Origin: Cognatazoarcus sp050303815
Lineage (GTDB): Bacteria; Pseudomonadota; Gammaproteobacteria; Burkholderiales; Rhodocyclaceae
Reading direction: 5' to 3'
Assembly: GCA_050303815.1 (NCBI GenBank)
Contig: JBNLCM010000060.1
Coordinates: forward strand, 1 to 64,000
Length of the DNA: 64,000 nucleotides
A program made the position numbers and the translations under genes. This document shows positions 20,750 to 32,347 of the stretch, in pieces. Within the stretch, counting starts at the first letter, position 1. Each line of letters begins with the position of its first letter. The notes below the pieces were generated by a model. The model saw only the letters and a list, made by a program, of their open reading frames with translations. It did no database searches and had not been told where the DNA came from.

Positions 20750-20840
20750 CGACCCTTGATGATGCCATCCGTGCCGGACGGACCGGGTCATGGTCCGGCG
20801 GCATTCTGGCACGCGCCACCGCCGATCAGGAGAAAAATCC

Positions 20841-21956
20841 ATGAAATCAACACTCGTCGCCGCAGCCGTTCTGTCGCTGTCGGCCGCCCTCGCCCATGCC
20901 GAGACCCTCGTTCGCATCGGCCACGCCGGCCCCCTCACCGGGCCCATCGCCCACATTGGCAAGGATGGCGAAAACGGTGCGCGGCTGGCCATCGAGGACG
21001 CCAATGCCAAGGGCATCATGATCGGCGGCGAGAAGGCGCGCTTCGAGCTGATTGGCGAGGACGACCAGGCTGACCCGCGCCAGGCCACCACCGTCGCCCA
21101 GCGCCTGGCCGACGAGTCCGTTGCCGGGGTCGTCGGGCATGTGACCTCGGGGGCATCGATCCCGGCGTCGCGTATCTACGCCCGTGCGGGCATCCCGGTC
21201 ATCACGCCGTCGGCGACCAATCCGAAGCTCACGCGCCAGGGATACCAGGTGACCTTCCGCGTCATCGCCAACGACCTCCAGCAGGGCGCCGCGATGGCCA
21301 AGTATGCGAATGACCGCCTGAAGGCGAAGAAGATCGCCATCATCGACGACCGCACGGCCTACGGCCAGGGCCTGGCCGACGCCTTTGCCGACAACCTGAA
21401 GCAACTGGGCATCGAGGTGGTGGCGCGCGAGTTTACCAACGACAAGGCCACCGATTTCATGGCCATCCTCACCAAGATCAAGGGCCGCCAACCCGACGCG
21501 GTGTTCTACGGCGGCATGGATGCCCAGGCCGCCCCGATGCTTCGCCAACTGCGGCAGGTGGGCTTCTCGGGTACTTTCCTCGGCGGTGACGGCGTGTGTA
21601 CCGCCGGCATGCTCAAGCTGGCCGAGGGCGTCATGAGCGACCAGGTGTTCTGCACCCAGGCGGGCATCCCCATGGACAAGATGCCCGGTGGCGCCGAGTT
21701 CCGCAGCCGCTTCGAGAAGCGCTTCGGCGCCGAGGTCCAGCTGTATGCGCCGTACAGCTACGATGCCACCATGACCCTGATCGCCGCCATGCAGGCGGCT
21801 GACTCGGCCGACCCCGAGGATTACCTGCCGGCGCTCAAGAAGATCCAGACCCAGGGTGTCACCGGCAACATCCGCTTCGATACCCATGGCGATGTCGAGG
21901 ATGCCGGTGTGACCCTCTACCAGTTCGCCGACAAGGCCTGGAAGCCGCTCAACTGA
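20841..21956 (+). CDS. livK: Branched-chain amino acid ABC transporter, periplasmic binding protein (first copy)
   Basis: A 371-residue Leu/Ile/Val-type binding protein. A signal peptide (STLVAAAVLSLSAALAHA) precedes the type I periplasmic fold: VRIGHAGPLTGPIAHIGKDGENGARLAIEDAN at the start of the lobe, IDDRTAYGQGLAD in the hinge and APYSYDATM near the end. AGGAGA precedes the ATG. Its TGA overlaps the ATG of a second binding protein (TGATG), and the permease and ATPase genes follow on the same strand. Ligand could be branched-chain amino acids or a related amide. Confidence 0.93.
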   Translation: MKSTLVAAAVLSLSAALAHAETLVRIGHAGPLTGPIAHIGKDGENGARLAIEDANAKGIMIGGEKARFELIGEDDQADPRQATTVAQRLADESVAGVVGHVTSGASIPASRIYARAGIPVITPSATNPKLTRQGYQVTFRVIANDLQQGAAMAKYANDRLKAKKIAIIDDRTAYGQGLADAFADNLKQLGIEVVAREFTNDKATDFMAILTKIKGRQPDAVFYGGMDAQAAPMLRQLRQVGFSGTFLGGDGVCTAGMLKLAEGVMSDQVFCTQAGIPMDKMPGGAEFRSRFEKRFGAEVQLYAPYSYDATMTLIAAMQAADSADPEDYLPALKKIQTQGVTGNIRFDTHGDVEDAGVTLYQFADKAWKPLN

Positions 21957-23128
21957 TGGTCCGGCCCGCGCGTTCCGCCGTGCGGCGCTCGCCAGCCTGC
22001 GCCGTACGCGCCATGGAGCGCTGCCTGACGGCTCTCCTGCTGCTGAGCCTCGGCATGGGCCCGGCTCAGGCCGAGGCCCTGGTGGTCCGGATCGGCAGCG
22101 CGGCGCCGCTGACCGGACACATCGCGCACCTCGGGCGCGACAACGAGAACGGGGTCAGGCTGGCCCTCGAGGATGTCAACGCCCGGGGGCCGGTCATTGG
22201 TGGCCGACCGGTCCGCTTCGAATTGCTCAGTGAAGACGACGAAGCCGACCCGCGCCGCGGCAAGACCGTTGCGCGTCGGCTCATCGACGCCGGCGTGAAG
22301 GGCGTGGTCGGCCACCTCAACAGCGGGACGACGCTGCCCGCATCCCGGCTCTATGCCCGGGCCGGCGTGCCGATGGTGTCCCCGTCGGCGACCAGCGCGG
22401 CGCTGACCCGGCAGGGGCTGGCGGGCATCTTTCGGACGATCGCCAATGATCTCCAGCAGGGTGCCGTCCTCGGCCGATTCGTCGTCGAGGGGCTGGGCGG
22501 GCGGCGGGTTGCCATCATCGACGATCAGACACCTTACGGTCGGGGGCTTGCGGACGAGACCGCAAAGGCCGTCGTGGCGGCTGGTGGCGAGGTCGTGGCG
22601 CGCGAGCCCACGACCGACCGGTCGGCCGACTTCATGGGCCTGCTGACCCGGGTCCGGGCCACGGCACCCGACGTGATCATGTTTGGCGGCATGGATGCCC
22701 AGGGTGGGCCGATGCTCAGGCAGGCTCGCCAGTTGGGCATCGAGGTGGCTTTCGTCACCGGTGATGGTGGCTGCTCGCCCGCCTTTCTCAAGCTGGCAGG
22801 CGACGCAGCGGACGACAAGGCCTATTGCACGATGGCCGGGATCCCGATCGACGACATGCCGGGCGGCCGGGACTTTCGTGAACGGTTCGAGCAGCGTTTC
22901 GGCGTGGCCGTCCAGCTCTACGCACCCTACGCCTACGATGCGGCGATGGCGCTGGTGAATGCCATGCAGCGGGCCGGTACGGTGGAGCCCGCCGGCTACC
23001 TGCCGACCCTGCGCACCAATGCCTTCCAGGGCGTCACGGCCAACATCGCCTTTGACGCCGCGGGCGACATCCGCGACGGTGCGATCACGGTATACCACCA
23101 TAGAGATGGCCGATGGGTCCCGCAATAG
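21956..23128 (+). CDS. livK: Branched-chain amino acid ABC transporter, periplasmic binding protein (tandem second copy)
   Basis: A 390-residue paralogue of the preceding binding protein, sharing the same blocks (IGSAAPLTGHIAHLGRDNENG, IIDDQTPYGRGLAD, GGMDAQGGPMLRQ, APYAYDAAM). It is the product of a tandem duplication followed by divergence. The hydrophobic part of the signal peptide starts at about residue 22 (CLTALLLLSLGMGPAQA), so the internal ATG at 22013 is a possible start. The ATG at 21956 overlaps the upstream stop. Two binding proteins feeding one permease suggest broadened ligand range. Confidence 0.9.
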   Translation: MVRPARSAVRRSPACAVRAMERCLTALLLLSLGMGPAQAEALVVRIGSAAPLTGHIAHLGRDNENGVRLALEDVNARGPVIGGRPVRFELLSEDDEADPRRGKTVARRLIDAGVKGVVGHLNSGTTLPASRLYARAGVPMVSPSATSAALTRQGLAGIFRTIANDLQQGAVLGRFVVEGLGGRRVAIIDDQTPYGRGLADETAKAVVAAGGEVVAREPTTDRSADFMGLLTRVRATAPDVIMFGGMDAQGGPMLRQARQLGIEVAFVTGDGGCSPAFLKLAGDAADDKAYCTMAGIPIDDMPGGRDFRERFEQRFGVAVQLYAPYAYDAAMALVNAMQRAGTVEPAGYLPTLRTNAFQGVTANIAFDAAGDIRDGAITVYHHRDGRWVPQ

Positions 23129-23275
23129 GGGCTGCCGCTGGCTGTCCGGACCGGACCGCATCCTTGACCTGAATGCTGGCCCGTCGCGGGCCGACTCGGT
23201 ATAAAGAGGCCGCGTCGTGCCCGAATCCGTGGCACCGGTGGCAGTGCGCACCCCAGCACGTTCAAGAGGCGATCA

Positions 23276-24208
23276 ATGGAAACCTTGCTGCAGCAGATCC
23301 TGAATGGCCTGGTCGTCGGCAGCGTCTACGCGCTCGTGGCGCTGGGCTACACGATGGTCTACGGCATCCTGGGGCTGATCAACTTCGCCCATGGCGAAGT
23401 CCTGATGATCGGCGCCCTGACGGCCCTGACGACGATCTCCACCTTGCTGGGCGTGGCGCCGGACCTCCATCCGCTGCTGCTGCTGGGCTGTGGCCTGCTG
23501 GTTTCGATTCCGGTCTGCATGGTCGTGGCCTTCCTGATCGAGCGGCTTGCCTACCGAAAATTGCGCAATGCGCCCCGCCTGGCACCACTGATCACCGCCA
23601 TCGGGGTGTCCTTCCTGCTGCAGACCCTGGCGATGATCATCTGGGGGCGCAACTACCACACGTTCCCCCAGCTGATCCCGACCACGCCGTTGGAGCCTGT
23701 TGAAGGCGTCTTCATCACGCCGGTCCAGATCTCGATCATCGCGGTGTCCGCCGGACTCATGTTCGGCCTGATCACGCTGGTCAATCGCACGCGGCTGGGT
23801 CGCGCGATGCGGGCCACGGCGGAGAACCATCGTGTCGCCGCGCTGATGGGCGTGGATGTGAACCGGATCATCGCGCTCACCTTCGTGCTGGGCGCCGCCC
23901 TGGCCGCCGTGGCCGGGGTGATGTTCGCGAGCAACTATGGCATCGCCCACTATGCGATGGGTTTCATGCCCGGGCTCAAGGCCTTCACGGCCGCCGTGCT
24001 GGGCGGTATCGGAAACCTGGCCGGAGCGATGCTCGGAGGCATCGTGCTGGGGCTGGTCGAGGCGGTCGGTGCCGGTTACATTGAAGACTTCACCTTCGGC
24101 TTCCTCAATTCGTCCTACCAGGACATCTTCGCCTTCGTGATCCTGGGCGCCGTCCTGATCTTCCGCCCGACCGGCCTGCTCGGCGAGCGCGTTTCCGACC
24201 GGGCCTGA
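23276..24208 (+). CDS. livH: Branched-chain amino acid ABC transporter permease LivH
   Basis: A 310-residue inner-membrane permease with about eight helices. It opens with LLQQILNGLVVGSVYALVALGYTMVYGILGLINFAHG, the LivH signature, and has the EAA-like loop in GRAMRATAENHRVAALMGVD. AGAGG precedes the ATG. A 147-base spacer separates it from the second binding protein; this contains a GGCCCG-TCG-CGGGCC hairpin (23178-23192) followed by a TATAAA at 23200-23205. The transport genes could therefore have an additional promoter. Confidence 0.95.
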   Translation: METLLQQILNGLVVGSVYALVALGYTMVYGILGLINFAHGEVLMIGALTALTTISTLLGVAPDLHPLLLLGCGLLVSIPVCMVVAFLIERLAYRKLRNAPRLAPLITAIGVSFLLQTLAMIIWGRNYHTFPQLIPTTPLEPVEGVFITPVQISIIAVSAGLMFGLITLVNRTRLGRAMRATAENHRVAALMGVDVNRIIALTFVLGAALAAVAGVMFASNYGIAHYAMGFMPGLKAFTAAVLGGIGNLAGAMLGGIVLGLVEAVGAGYIEDFTFGFLNSSYQDIFAFVILGAVLIFRPTGLLGERVSDRA

Positions 24209-24221
24209 GGGAATTCGCCAC

Positions 24222-25364
24222 ATGAACGAACTTGCCGAAGCCATCCCCTATCTGGGCAAACGCAATCCCCGCGCCGCCCGGGTCCTGGTCATCCTGATCG
24301 CCCTAGGCGCGCCGCTGATCGCGGCGCTGTTCGGCCGCACCTGGGTCCGGGTGCTCGATTTTGCGCTGCTCTACATGATGCTCGCCCTCGGCCTGAATCT
24401 GGTTGTCGGCTTCGCCGGCCTGCTCGATCTGGGGTATATCGCGTTCTATGCGGTGGGTGCCTACACCTGGGCCTTCCTTGCGTCGCCCCATTTTGCCGAA
24501 GCTTTTCCGGCGGTGGCTGCGAGCCTCGGCGCGGCCGATGGCCTGCACCTGCCCTTCTGGATCGTCCTGCCGATGGGCGCGGCGCTGGCGGCGCTGGCCG
24601 GGATCATTCTCGGCTTTCCGGTACTGCGACTGCGGGGGGACTACCTGGCCATCGTGACGCTGGGCTTCGGTGAGATCGTGCGCATCTTCATGGTCAACCT
24701 GAATTACCCGGTCAACATCACCAACGGGCCCCAGGGCATCAACCTGCTGGATCCGATGAACCTGTTTGGCTGGGACCTCGCGCGCAGCCTGAAGATCGGC
24801 GGATTCAAGATCGATTCGCTGTTTCTCTACTACTACTTCTTCCTGCTGTGCGTGGTCGGCTCCATCATCTTCATCCAGCGTCTCCAGATCTCGCGCGTGG
24901 GCCGCGCCTGGGCCGCGATGCGCGATGACGAACTCGCCGCCAAGGCAATCGGCATCAATGTGCGCAACATGAAGCTGCTCGCGTTTTCGCTCGGCGCGAC
25001 CTTCGGTGGTGTCGCAGGGGGACTCTTCGGGGCTTTCCAGGGCTTTGTCTCGCCCGAATCGTTTTCCTTGATGGAGTCGATCGCAGTGCTGGTCATGGTC
25101 GTCTTCGGGGGCATGGGGAATATCGCCGGTGCGGTGATCGGCGCGCTGATCCTGACCGCGCTGCCGGAGATCCTGCGCTACATCGCGCTGCCGGTGCAGG
25201 AGGCGCTGTTCGGCCAGGTGGTCCTGGATCCCGAAGTGCTCCGGATGCTGCTGCTCTCGCTGGCGATGATCCTGATGATGCTGCTGCGGCCCAGTGGCCT
25301 GATCCCGGCCCACGCCCGCTACAGCCGGCCCGAGTTTGTAGCGGCCCAGGAGGCCCGTGCATGA
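24222..25364 (+). CDS. livM: Branched-chain amino acid ABC transporter permease LivM
   Basis: A 380-residue second permease with about nine to ten helices. It has ALGLNLVVGFAGLLDLGYIAFYAVGAY (LivM signature) and the loop GRAWAAMRDDELAAKAIGIN that contacts the ATPases. It sits 13 bases after livH, and its TGA overlaps the start of livG (ATGA). Confidence 0.95.
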   Translation: MNELAEAIPYLGKRNPRAARVLVILIALGAPLIAALFGRTWVRVLDFALLYMMLALGLNLVVGFAGLLDLGYIAFYAVGAYTWAFLASPHFAEAFPAVAASLGAADGLHLPFWIVLPMGAALAALAGIILGFPVLRLRGDYLAIVTLGFGEIVRIFMVNLNYPVNITNGPQGINLLDPMNLFGWDLARSLKIGGFKIDSLFLYYYFFLLCVVGSIIFIQRLQISRVGRAWAAMRDDELAAKAIGINVRNMKLLAFSLGATFGGVAGGLFGAFQGFVSPESFSLMESIAVLVMVVFGGMGNIAGAVIGALILTALPEILRYIALPVQEALFGQVVLDPEVLRMLLLSLAMILMMLLRPSGLIPAHARYSRPEFVAAQEARA

Positions 25365-26134
25365 TCAAGCTGCTCGAGGCCCGCGGCATCAGCAAGCACT
25401 TCGGGGGACTGACGGCGCTGTCCGAGGTCTCGCTGACCATCAACAAGGGCGAGGTCTATGGGCTGATCGGCCCCAATGGCGCGGGCAAGACCACGTTCTT
25501 CAATGTGCTCACCGGGGCCTATGTCCCCGACGCCGGCGAGTTTGTCTTCGATGGCACGGAGCTGCCCACGGGCAAACCCCACCTCGTCGTCGAGCAGGGC
25601 GTCGCCCGGACCTTCCAGAACATCCGTCTGTTCCGGGACATGACGGCGCTGGAGAACGTCATGGCGGGCCACCACATCCGCACGCGCGCCAGTATCTGGG
25701 GCATCCTGACCCAGAGCCGGCACACGCGCGAGGAAGAGCGCCTGACCACCGAACGAGCCTTCGAGTTGTTGCGCTACGTCGGCATCGAACGGTTCGCGCG
25801 GACCGTCTCGAAGAACCTCTCCTACGGCGACCAGCGTCGCCTCGAGATCGCCCGGGCGCTCGCCACCGAGCCGAGGCTGCTGGCGCTCGATGAGCCGGCT
25901 GCCGGCATGAATGCCACTGAGACGGGCCAGCTGCGCGGGCTGATCGAGCAGATCCGCCATGACGGTACGACCGTGCTGCTGATCGAACATGACGTGAAGC
26001 TCGTCATGGGCCTGTGCGACCGGCTCAGCGTGCTCGACTTCGGCTGCAAGATCGCCGAAGACGTGCCCGCCGTGGTGCAGAAGGACGAGGCCGTGATCCA
26101 GGCCTATCTGGGAGGCGGCAAGCATGCCGAGTGA
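25361..26134 (+). CDS. livG: Branched-chain amino acid ABC transporter ATPase LivG
   Basis: A 257-residue ABC ATPase. Walker A is GPNGAGKTTFFN, the signature region NLSYGDQRRLEIARAL, Walker B LLALDEPAAGMN, and the switch His in LLIEHDV. The signature LSYGD instead of LSGGQ is normal for LivG. Its end overlaps the start of livF by 11 bases. Confidence 0.95.
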   Translation: MIKLLEARGISKHFGGLTALSEVSLTINKGEVYGLIGPNGAGKTTFFNVLTGAYVPDAGEFVFDGTELPTGKPHLVVEQGVARTFQNIRLFRDMTALENVMAGHHIRTRASIWGILTQSRHTREEERLTTERAFELLRYVGIERFARTVSKNLSYGDQRRLEIARALATEPRLLALDEPAAGMNATETGQLRGLIEQIRHDGTTVLLIEHDVKLVMGLCDRLSVLDFGCKIAEDVPAVVQKDEAVIQAYLGGGKHAE

Positions 26135-26855
26135 AGGAGCGCCGCTGCTGCAGCTGGAGGGCGTACAGGTTGCCTACGGGGCGATCCAGGCGGTCAAGGG
26201 GATCGACCTGGCCGTCCAGGGGGGCGAGATGGTCTGCCTGATCGGTGCCAACGGCGCGGGCAAGAGCACCACGCTCAATGCCATCGCTGGCACCCTGCCA
26301 CTGGTGGGCGGCCGCATCACCTACGATGGCGAGGCGCTCGGCCGGCTGCCCGCCCACAAGCGCCTGCGCAAGGGGATCGCGCTGGTGCCGGAGGGCCGCG
26401 GGATCTTCACCCGCCTGACGGTGGAGGAAAACCTGCGGATGGGGGCCTACATCCGCGACGATGCCGACGGGATCGAGGCCGACATGGCGCGGGTGTTCGA
26501 GATGCTGCCACGCGTCCGGGAGCGACTCCGCCAGGTCGCCGGCACGCTGTCGGGCGGAGAGCAGCAGATGGTCGCCATCGGCCGGGCACTGCTGTCACGG
26601 CCGCGGCTGTTGCTGCTCGACGAACCCTCGATGGGACTGGCGCCGCTGGTGGTCGAGAAGATCTTCGAGGTCGTGCAGTCGGTCCGTGCCGAGGGCGTCT
26701 CGATCCTGCTCGTCGAGCAGAACGCCAACCTGGCCCTCGAGTTCGCCCAGCGGGGTTACGTCATGGACTCCGGCCTGATCACGCTCGCCGGCAGCGGGCA
26801 GAGTCTGCTTGAGAACCCCGCAGTGCGCGCCGCCTATCTCGGCGAAAGTGACTGA
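26124..26855 (+). CDS. livF: Branched-chain amino acid ABC transporter ATPase LivF
   Basis: A 243-residue ABC ATPase with Walker A GANGAGKSTTLNA, signature TLSGGEQQMVAIGRAL, Walker B LLLLDEPSMGLAP and switch residues in ILLVEQNAN (Gln/Asn as usual for LivF). It closes the operon. Its last 22 bases overlap the end of the convergent efflux-pump gene, leaving no room for a conventional terminator. Confidence 0.95.
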   Translation: MPSEGAPLLQLEGVQVAYGAIQAVKGIDLAVQGGEMVCLIGANGAGKSTTLNAIAGTLPLVGGRITYDGEALGRLPAHKRLRKGIALVPEGRGIFTRLTVEENLRMGAYIRDDADGIEADMARVFEMLPRVRERLRQVAGTLSGGEQQMVAIGRALLSRPRLLLLDEPSMGLAPLVVEKIFEVVQSVRAEGVSILLVEQNANLALEFAQRGYVMDSGLITLAGSGQSLLENPAVRAAYLGESD

Positions 26856-28048
26856 GCCGGCACGGCCAGGCGACGCCACCAGAGCAGGAACAAGCCGCCA
26901 CCGCTTGCCGCCAGCAGGGCGGACGCCGCCGCCAGGCCGCCTGGATGGTGCCAGACCTGAGGCGCCAGCAAGCCGGCCACGAGGGCGTTGATCCCCATCT
27001 GCAGGAAGCCCTGGCAGCTGGCCGCGAGGCCACGCCGGGCCGGAAAGAGCTCCAGCGCCATCAGGCTGAGGGCCGGCATCGCCAGCGCCATCCCGAAGGT
27101 ATAGACCGGCGCGAACGCCAGCGACCAGGGCAGGCCGGGCGGCCATGTCAGGCTGACTGCGAGGTTGAGTGCCAACGCCAGCCCCATCACGGCGTAGCCG
27201 ATGGCCACCGAGCGCCGCTGGGACCATCGTCCGGCCATCCGCCCGGACATCATCGACCCCGTCATCATGCCTGCCACGGTCGGCACGAAGAACCAGCCGA
27301 AACCGGATGCGGGCAGGCCGAGGTGTTCCATCAGGAAGACCGGGGCGGACAGCACGTAGATGAAGAAGCCTGCGAAGTTGAGCGCCATCGCGCCGGTCAG
27401 CGTCATGAAGGCTGGGCGCGCGAAGACCTCCCGATAGGCCCGGATCAGGAGCAGCGGGTGCATCGGCTGGCGCCGCTCCGGCGGCAGGGATTCCGGCAGC
27501 CACCTGGCGCACAGCAGCACCAGGGCCACGCCGAAGCCTGCCAGCAGCACGAAGATGCCTCGCCAGCCGGCCAGCTCGAGCATCAGCCCGCCGACCATCG
27601 GAGCGATGGCAGGCGCGATACCGAACACCATCATGACGTGGGACATCAGGCGCTGGGCCCGCGGGCCATCGACCAGGTCGCGCACCACGGCCCGACCGAC
27701 CACCATGCCGGCACCGGCGCATATACCCTGCAGGGCCCGTCCGATCCACAGCCATTCGATGGAGTTGACCAGCGCACACACGAGCGAGGCCAGCGCATAC
27801 AGGCCCATGGCCACGATCAGTACCCGCCGCCGACCGAAGGCGTCCGACAGGGTGCCGTGCCACAGGACCATCACGGCGAACGGCGCCATATAGGCGGTCA
27901 GTGTCTGCTGCACTTCGGTCTGGCTGGCCCCGAGCGATTCTGCGATGGTCGGGAAGGCGGGCAGGTAGGTGTCGATCGAGAACGGCCCGATGGCGGCCAG
28001 CGCAGCGAGCAGGAAGGTCAGCAGGGCATAGGGGATCGGCAAGGGCAT
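26834..28048 (-). CDS. Bcr/CflA-type multidrug efflux MFS transporter
   Basis: A 404-residue, 12-helix major facilitator of the DHA1 Bcr/CflA branch. Hallmarks are PFSIDTYLPAFPTIAESLGAS in helix 1, LSDAFGRRRVL as the loop 2-3 motif A, and RALQGICAGAGMVVGRAVVRDL in helix 4-5. Drug or sulfonamide/bicyclomycin-like export is the family role; the substrate is not predictable. Monocistronic, about 50 bases downstream of comM. Confidence 0.92.
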   Translation of the reverse strand: MPLPIPYALLTFLLAALAAIGPFSIDTYLPAFPTIAESLGASQTEVQQTLTAYMAPFAVMVLWHGTLSDAFGRRRVLIVAMGLYALASLVCALVNSIEWLWIGRALQGICAGAGMVVGRAVVRDLVDGPRAQRLMSHVMMVFGIAPAIAPMVGGLMLELAGWRGIFVLLAGFGVALVLLCARWLPESLPPERRQPMHPLLLIRAYREVFARPAFMTLTGAMALNFAGFFIYVLSAPVFLMEHLGLPASGFGWFFVPTVAGMMTGSMMSGRMAGRWSQRRSVAIGYAVMGLALALNLAVSLTWPPGLPWSLAFAPVYTFGMALAMPALSLMALELFPARRGLAASCQGFLQMGINALVAGLLAPQVWHHPGGLAAASALLAASGGGLFLLWWRRLAVPAQSLSPR

Positions 28049-28100
28049 CGGTCGGGACCGGCGCGAGGCGGGACCGGCCGGCCACCAAGCTTAACCCGGC

Positions 28101-29594
28101 TCAGCCGGGCAACGGTCGACGATATTGGATGGCCTCTGCCACATGGGCCGCGGCGACGGCCTCGCTGCCTGCGAGGTCGGCGATGCTGCGGGCCACGCGG
28201 AGAATCCGATGATAGGCCCGCGCAGACAGGCCGAGCCGCTCGGTGGCTTTGGCAAGCAGCGATCGCGCCGCATCGGCGGCAGGGCAGTGGCGTTCGACCT
28301 CCCCTGCCGTGAGCCGGGCGTTGGGTTTTCCCTGGCGGGCCATCTGGCGTGCCCACGCCGCCTCGACCCGCCGGCGCACCGCGGCGCTGCCCTCGCCTTC
28401 GGGTCGGCCGAGCAGTTCGTCTGGGGACAGGGCAGGCACTTCGAGGCTGATGTCGATGCGGTCTAGCAGAGGACCGGACAGCTTCCCCCGGTAGCGGGCC
28501 ACCTGGTCGGGCGTGCACCGGCAGGGGTGTCGAGCGTCCCCCAGATGCCCGCACGGGCAGGGGTTCATGGCGGCCACGAGCTGGAAGCGGGCCGGGAAGG
28601 TGGCCCGACGAGCCGCCCGCGACACCGTGACCTGTCCGCTTTCGAGGGGTTCGCGCAGCGCTTCGAGCACCCGTCGGTCGAACTCCGGCAGTTCGTCGAG
28701 GAACAGCACCCCCTCGTGGGCCAGGGAGATCTCCCCCGGCCGGGGGTGCGCACCGCCGCCGACCAGCGCCGCGGCCGAGGCCGAGTGGTGAGGATGGCGG
28801 AACGGCCGGAGCCGCCAGCAGGCTGGATCGAAGCAGCCCTCGATGGACTGCAGTGCCGCGCTCTCGAGCGCGGCCTGCTCGTCGAGCAGCGGGAGCAGGC
28901 CGGGCAGTCGGGCGGCCAGCATCGACTTGCCGGTGCCTGGAGGACCGACCATCAGCAGCGAATGCTGCCCACCGGCCGCCACCTCCAGGGCTCGCCGGGC
29001 CGGCGCCTGTCCCTTGACCTCGGCCAGGTCCGGGCAGCCCGGCGCGACATCGGATGGCGGGGCGCTGGCCGTCGCCAGGGCCTCGCCGCCATTGAGGTGG
29101 GCACAGACCGCCAGCAGGCTGTCGGCGACCAGCACGCGGACGCCGCTGACCCGCGCCGCCTCGGCTGCATTGCCTTCGGGCAAGACCAGGGTCCGACCCG
29201 AGCGCGCGGCCCGCCAGGCCAGCGCCAGCGCGCCCCGCACCGGCCGCAGGTGGCCGGAAAGCGACAGCTCGCCGGCGAATTCGTAGCCGTCCAGTCCGGT
29301 CTCGCGCAGCTGGCGCGACGCCGCGAGGATGCCCAAGGCGATCGGCAGATCGAAGCAGCCCCCTTCCTTGGGCAGGTCCGCCGGGGCCAGATTGACCGTG
29401 ATGCGTCGCTGGGGAAACTCGAAGCCCGCCGTCTGCAGGGCCGCGCGGACCCGGTCGCGGGCCTCGCGGACCTCGGTGTCGGGCAGGCCAACCAGCGAGA
29501 ACGCCGGCAGGCCATTGGCCAGGTGCGTCTCGACCACCACTTCGGGGGCGGACATGCCATCGAGGGCCCGGGTGTGGACCAGGGCAAGGGCCAT
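28101..29594 (-). CDS. comM: YifB/ComM family Mg-chelatase-like AAA+ ATPase
   Basis: A 497-residue hexameric helicase of the ComM type, which promotes branch migration during natural transformation. It has the N-terminal Lon-like S16 domain (VHTRALDGMSAPEVVVETHLANGLPAFSLVGLPD), Walker A GPPGTGKSML, Walker B GVLFLDELPEFDR, and the CPCGHLGD / CRCTP cysteines in a zinc-like insert. Together with dprA at 35.9 kb it suggests that the organism is, or was, transformable. Full length. Confidence 0.93.
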   Translation of the reverse strand: MALALVHTRALDGMSAPEVVVETHLANGLPAFSLVGLPDTEVREARDRVRAALQTAGFEFPQRRITVNLAPADLPKEGGCFDLPIALGILAASRQLRETGLDGYEFAGELSLSGHLRPVRGALALAWRAARSGRTLVLPEGNAAEAARVSGVRVLVADSLLAVCAHLNGGEALATASAPPSDVAPGCPDLAEVKGQAPARRALEVAAGGQHSLLMVGPPGTGKSMLAARLPGLLPLLDEQAALESAALQSIEGCFDPACWRLRPFRHPHHSASAAALVGGGAHPRPGEISLAHEGVLFLDELPEFDRRVLEALREPLESGQVTVSRAARRATFPARFQLVAAMNPCPCGHLGDARHPCRCTPDQVARYRGKLSGPLLDRIDISLEVPALSPDELLGRPEGEGSAAVRRRVEAAWARQMARQGKPNARLTAGEVERHCPAADAARSLLAKATERLGLSARAYHRILRVARSIADLAGSEAVAAAHVAEAIQYRRPLPG

Positions 29595-29668
29595 CGCAGT
29601 CTCCGGCGCGCAAAGCGCCGAGTCTAGCGCCGGATTCGTGCGCTGTCATGCCAATGGCATGAATCGCG

Positions 29669-30031
29669 CTACTTGCGGACCCAGCCCTGCCGGGTATAGC
29701 GCAGGTGGCGGAGGGTGGCCGGCGCATGGGAAAAGACGCCCGACCACAGGACCACGATCCAGAACAGGGGCAGCTGCCAGGCGGATTCGATCGCCATCAG
29801 GGCCACCAGCACCAGCTTGGCCAAGACCGACAGTGCCGACAGCTCGAGGACATGCCCGGGGAATACCCACAGGTCGAGGGCGAACAGCGTGGCGCCGGTC
29901 GCGAGCACGGCCGCCACGGCCACGCCGGGCGGGTCACCGTTGAGGAGGGCGGCGCCAAGCAGGATCACGCTCGCGGTATGCACCGCACGCAACACGATGC
30001 CCAGCCAGCGGGTCAGGGGAGGTCGCTTCAT
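29669..30031 (-). CDS. Small integral membrane protein
   Basis: A 120-residue protein with four probable membrane helices (LRAVHTASVILLGAALL, VAVAAVLATGATLFAL, LSVLAKLVLVALMAI and LFWIVVLWSGVFSHA) and a basic C-terminus (RHLRYTRQGWVRK). I do not recognise a characterised family. It is 59 bases downstream of the histidine kinase gene on the same strand and may be co-transcribed with it. Confidence 0.7.
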   Translation of the reverse strand: MKRPPLTRWLGIVLRAVHTASVILLGAALLNGDPPGVAVAAVLATGATLFALDLWVFPGHVLELSALSVLAKLVLVALMAIESAWQLPLFWIVVLWSGVFSHAPATLRHLRYTRQGWVRK

Positions 30032-30090
30032 GGAAAGCCGGTGGCTCGGTCCGGCACATCCGGACCGTCTTCAGGGCCGATGCTAGCAAA

Positions 30091-32196
<2,106 letters not shown>

Positions 32197-32302
32197 GGAC
32201 CATCGTGCGGGAGGGGTCGCACCATTCTAGGGTGTGTTCCCCGCCCCTGCGCCGGTGCCAGGCCGACGGCTGGCCCGCCGAGCGGCGGCGGGGGCAACGC
32301 AA

Positions 32303-32324
32303 GACGCCGCCCGAAGGCGGCGTC
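32303..32324 (-). terminator. UUCG-loop hairpin downstream of htpX
   Basis: On the minus strand GACGCCGCC-TTCG-GGCGGCGTC forms a perfect nine-pair stem closed by a stable UUCG tetraloop, about 25 bases after the htpX stop. The T tract is weak (CTTGCGTTG), so termination may be partial. Confidence 0.55.
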
Positions 32325-32347
32325 AAGGGCGCGGCGACGGTCCCGTA

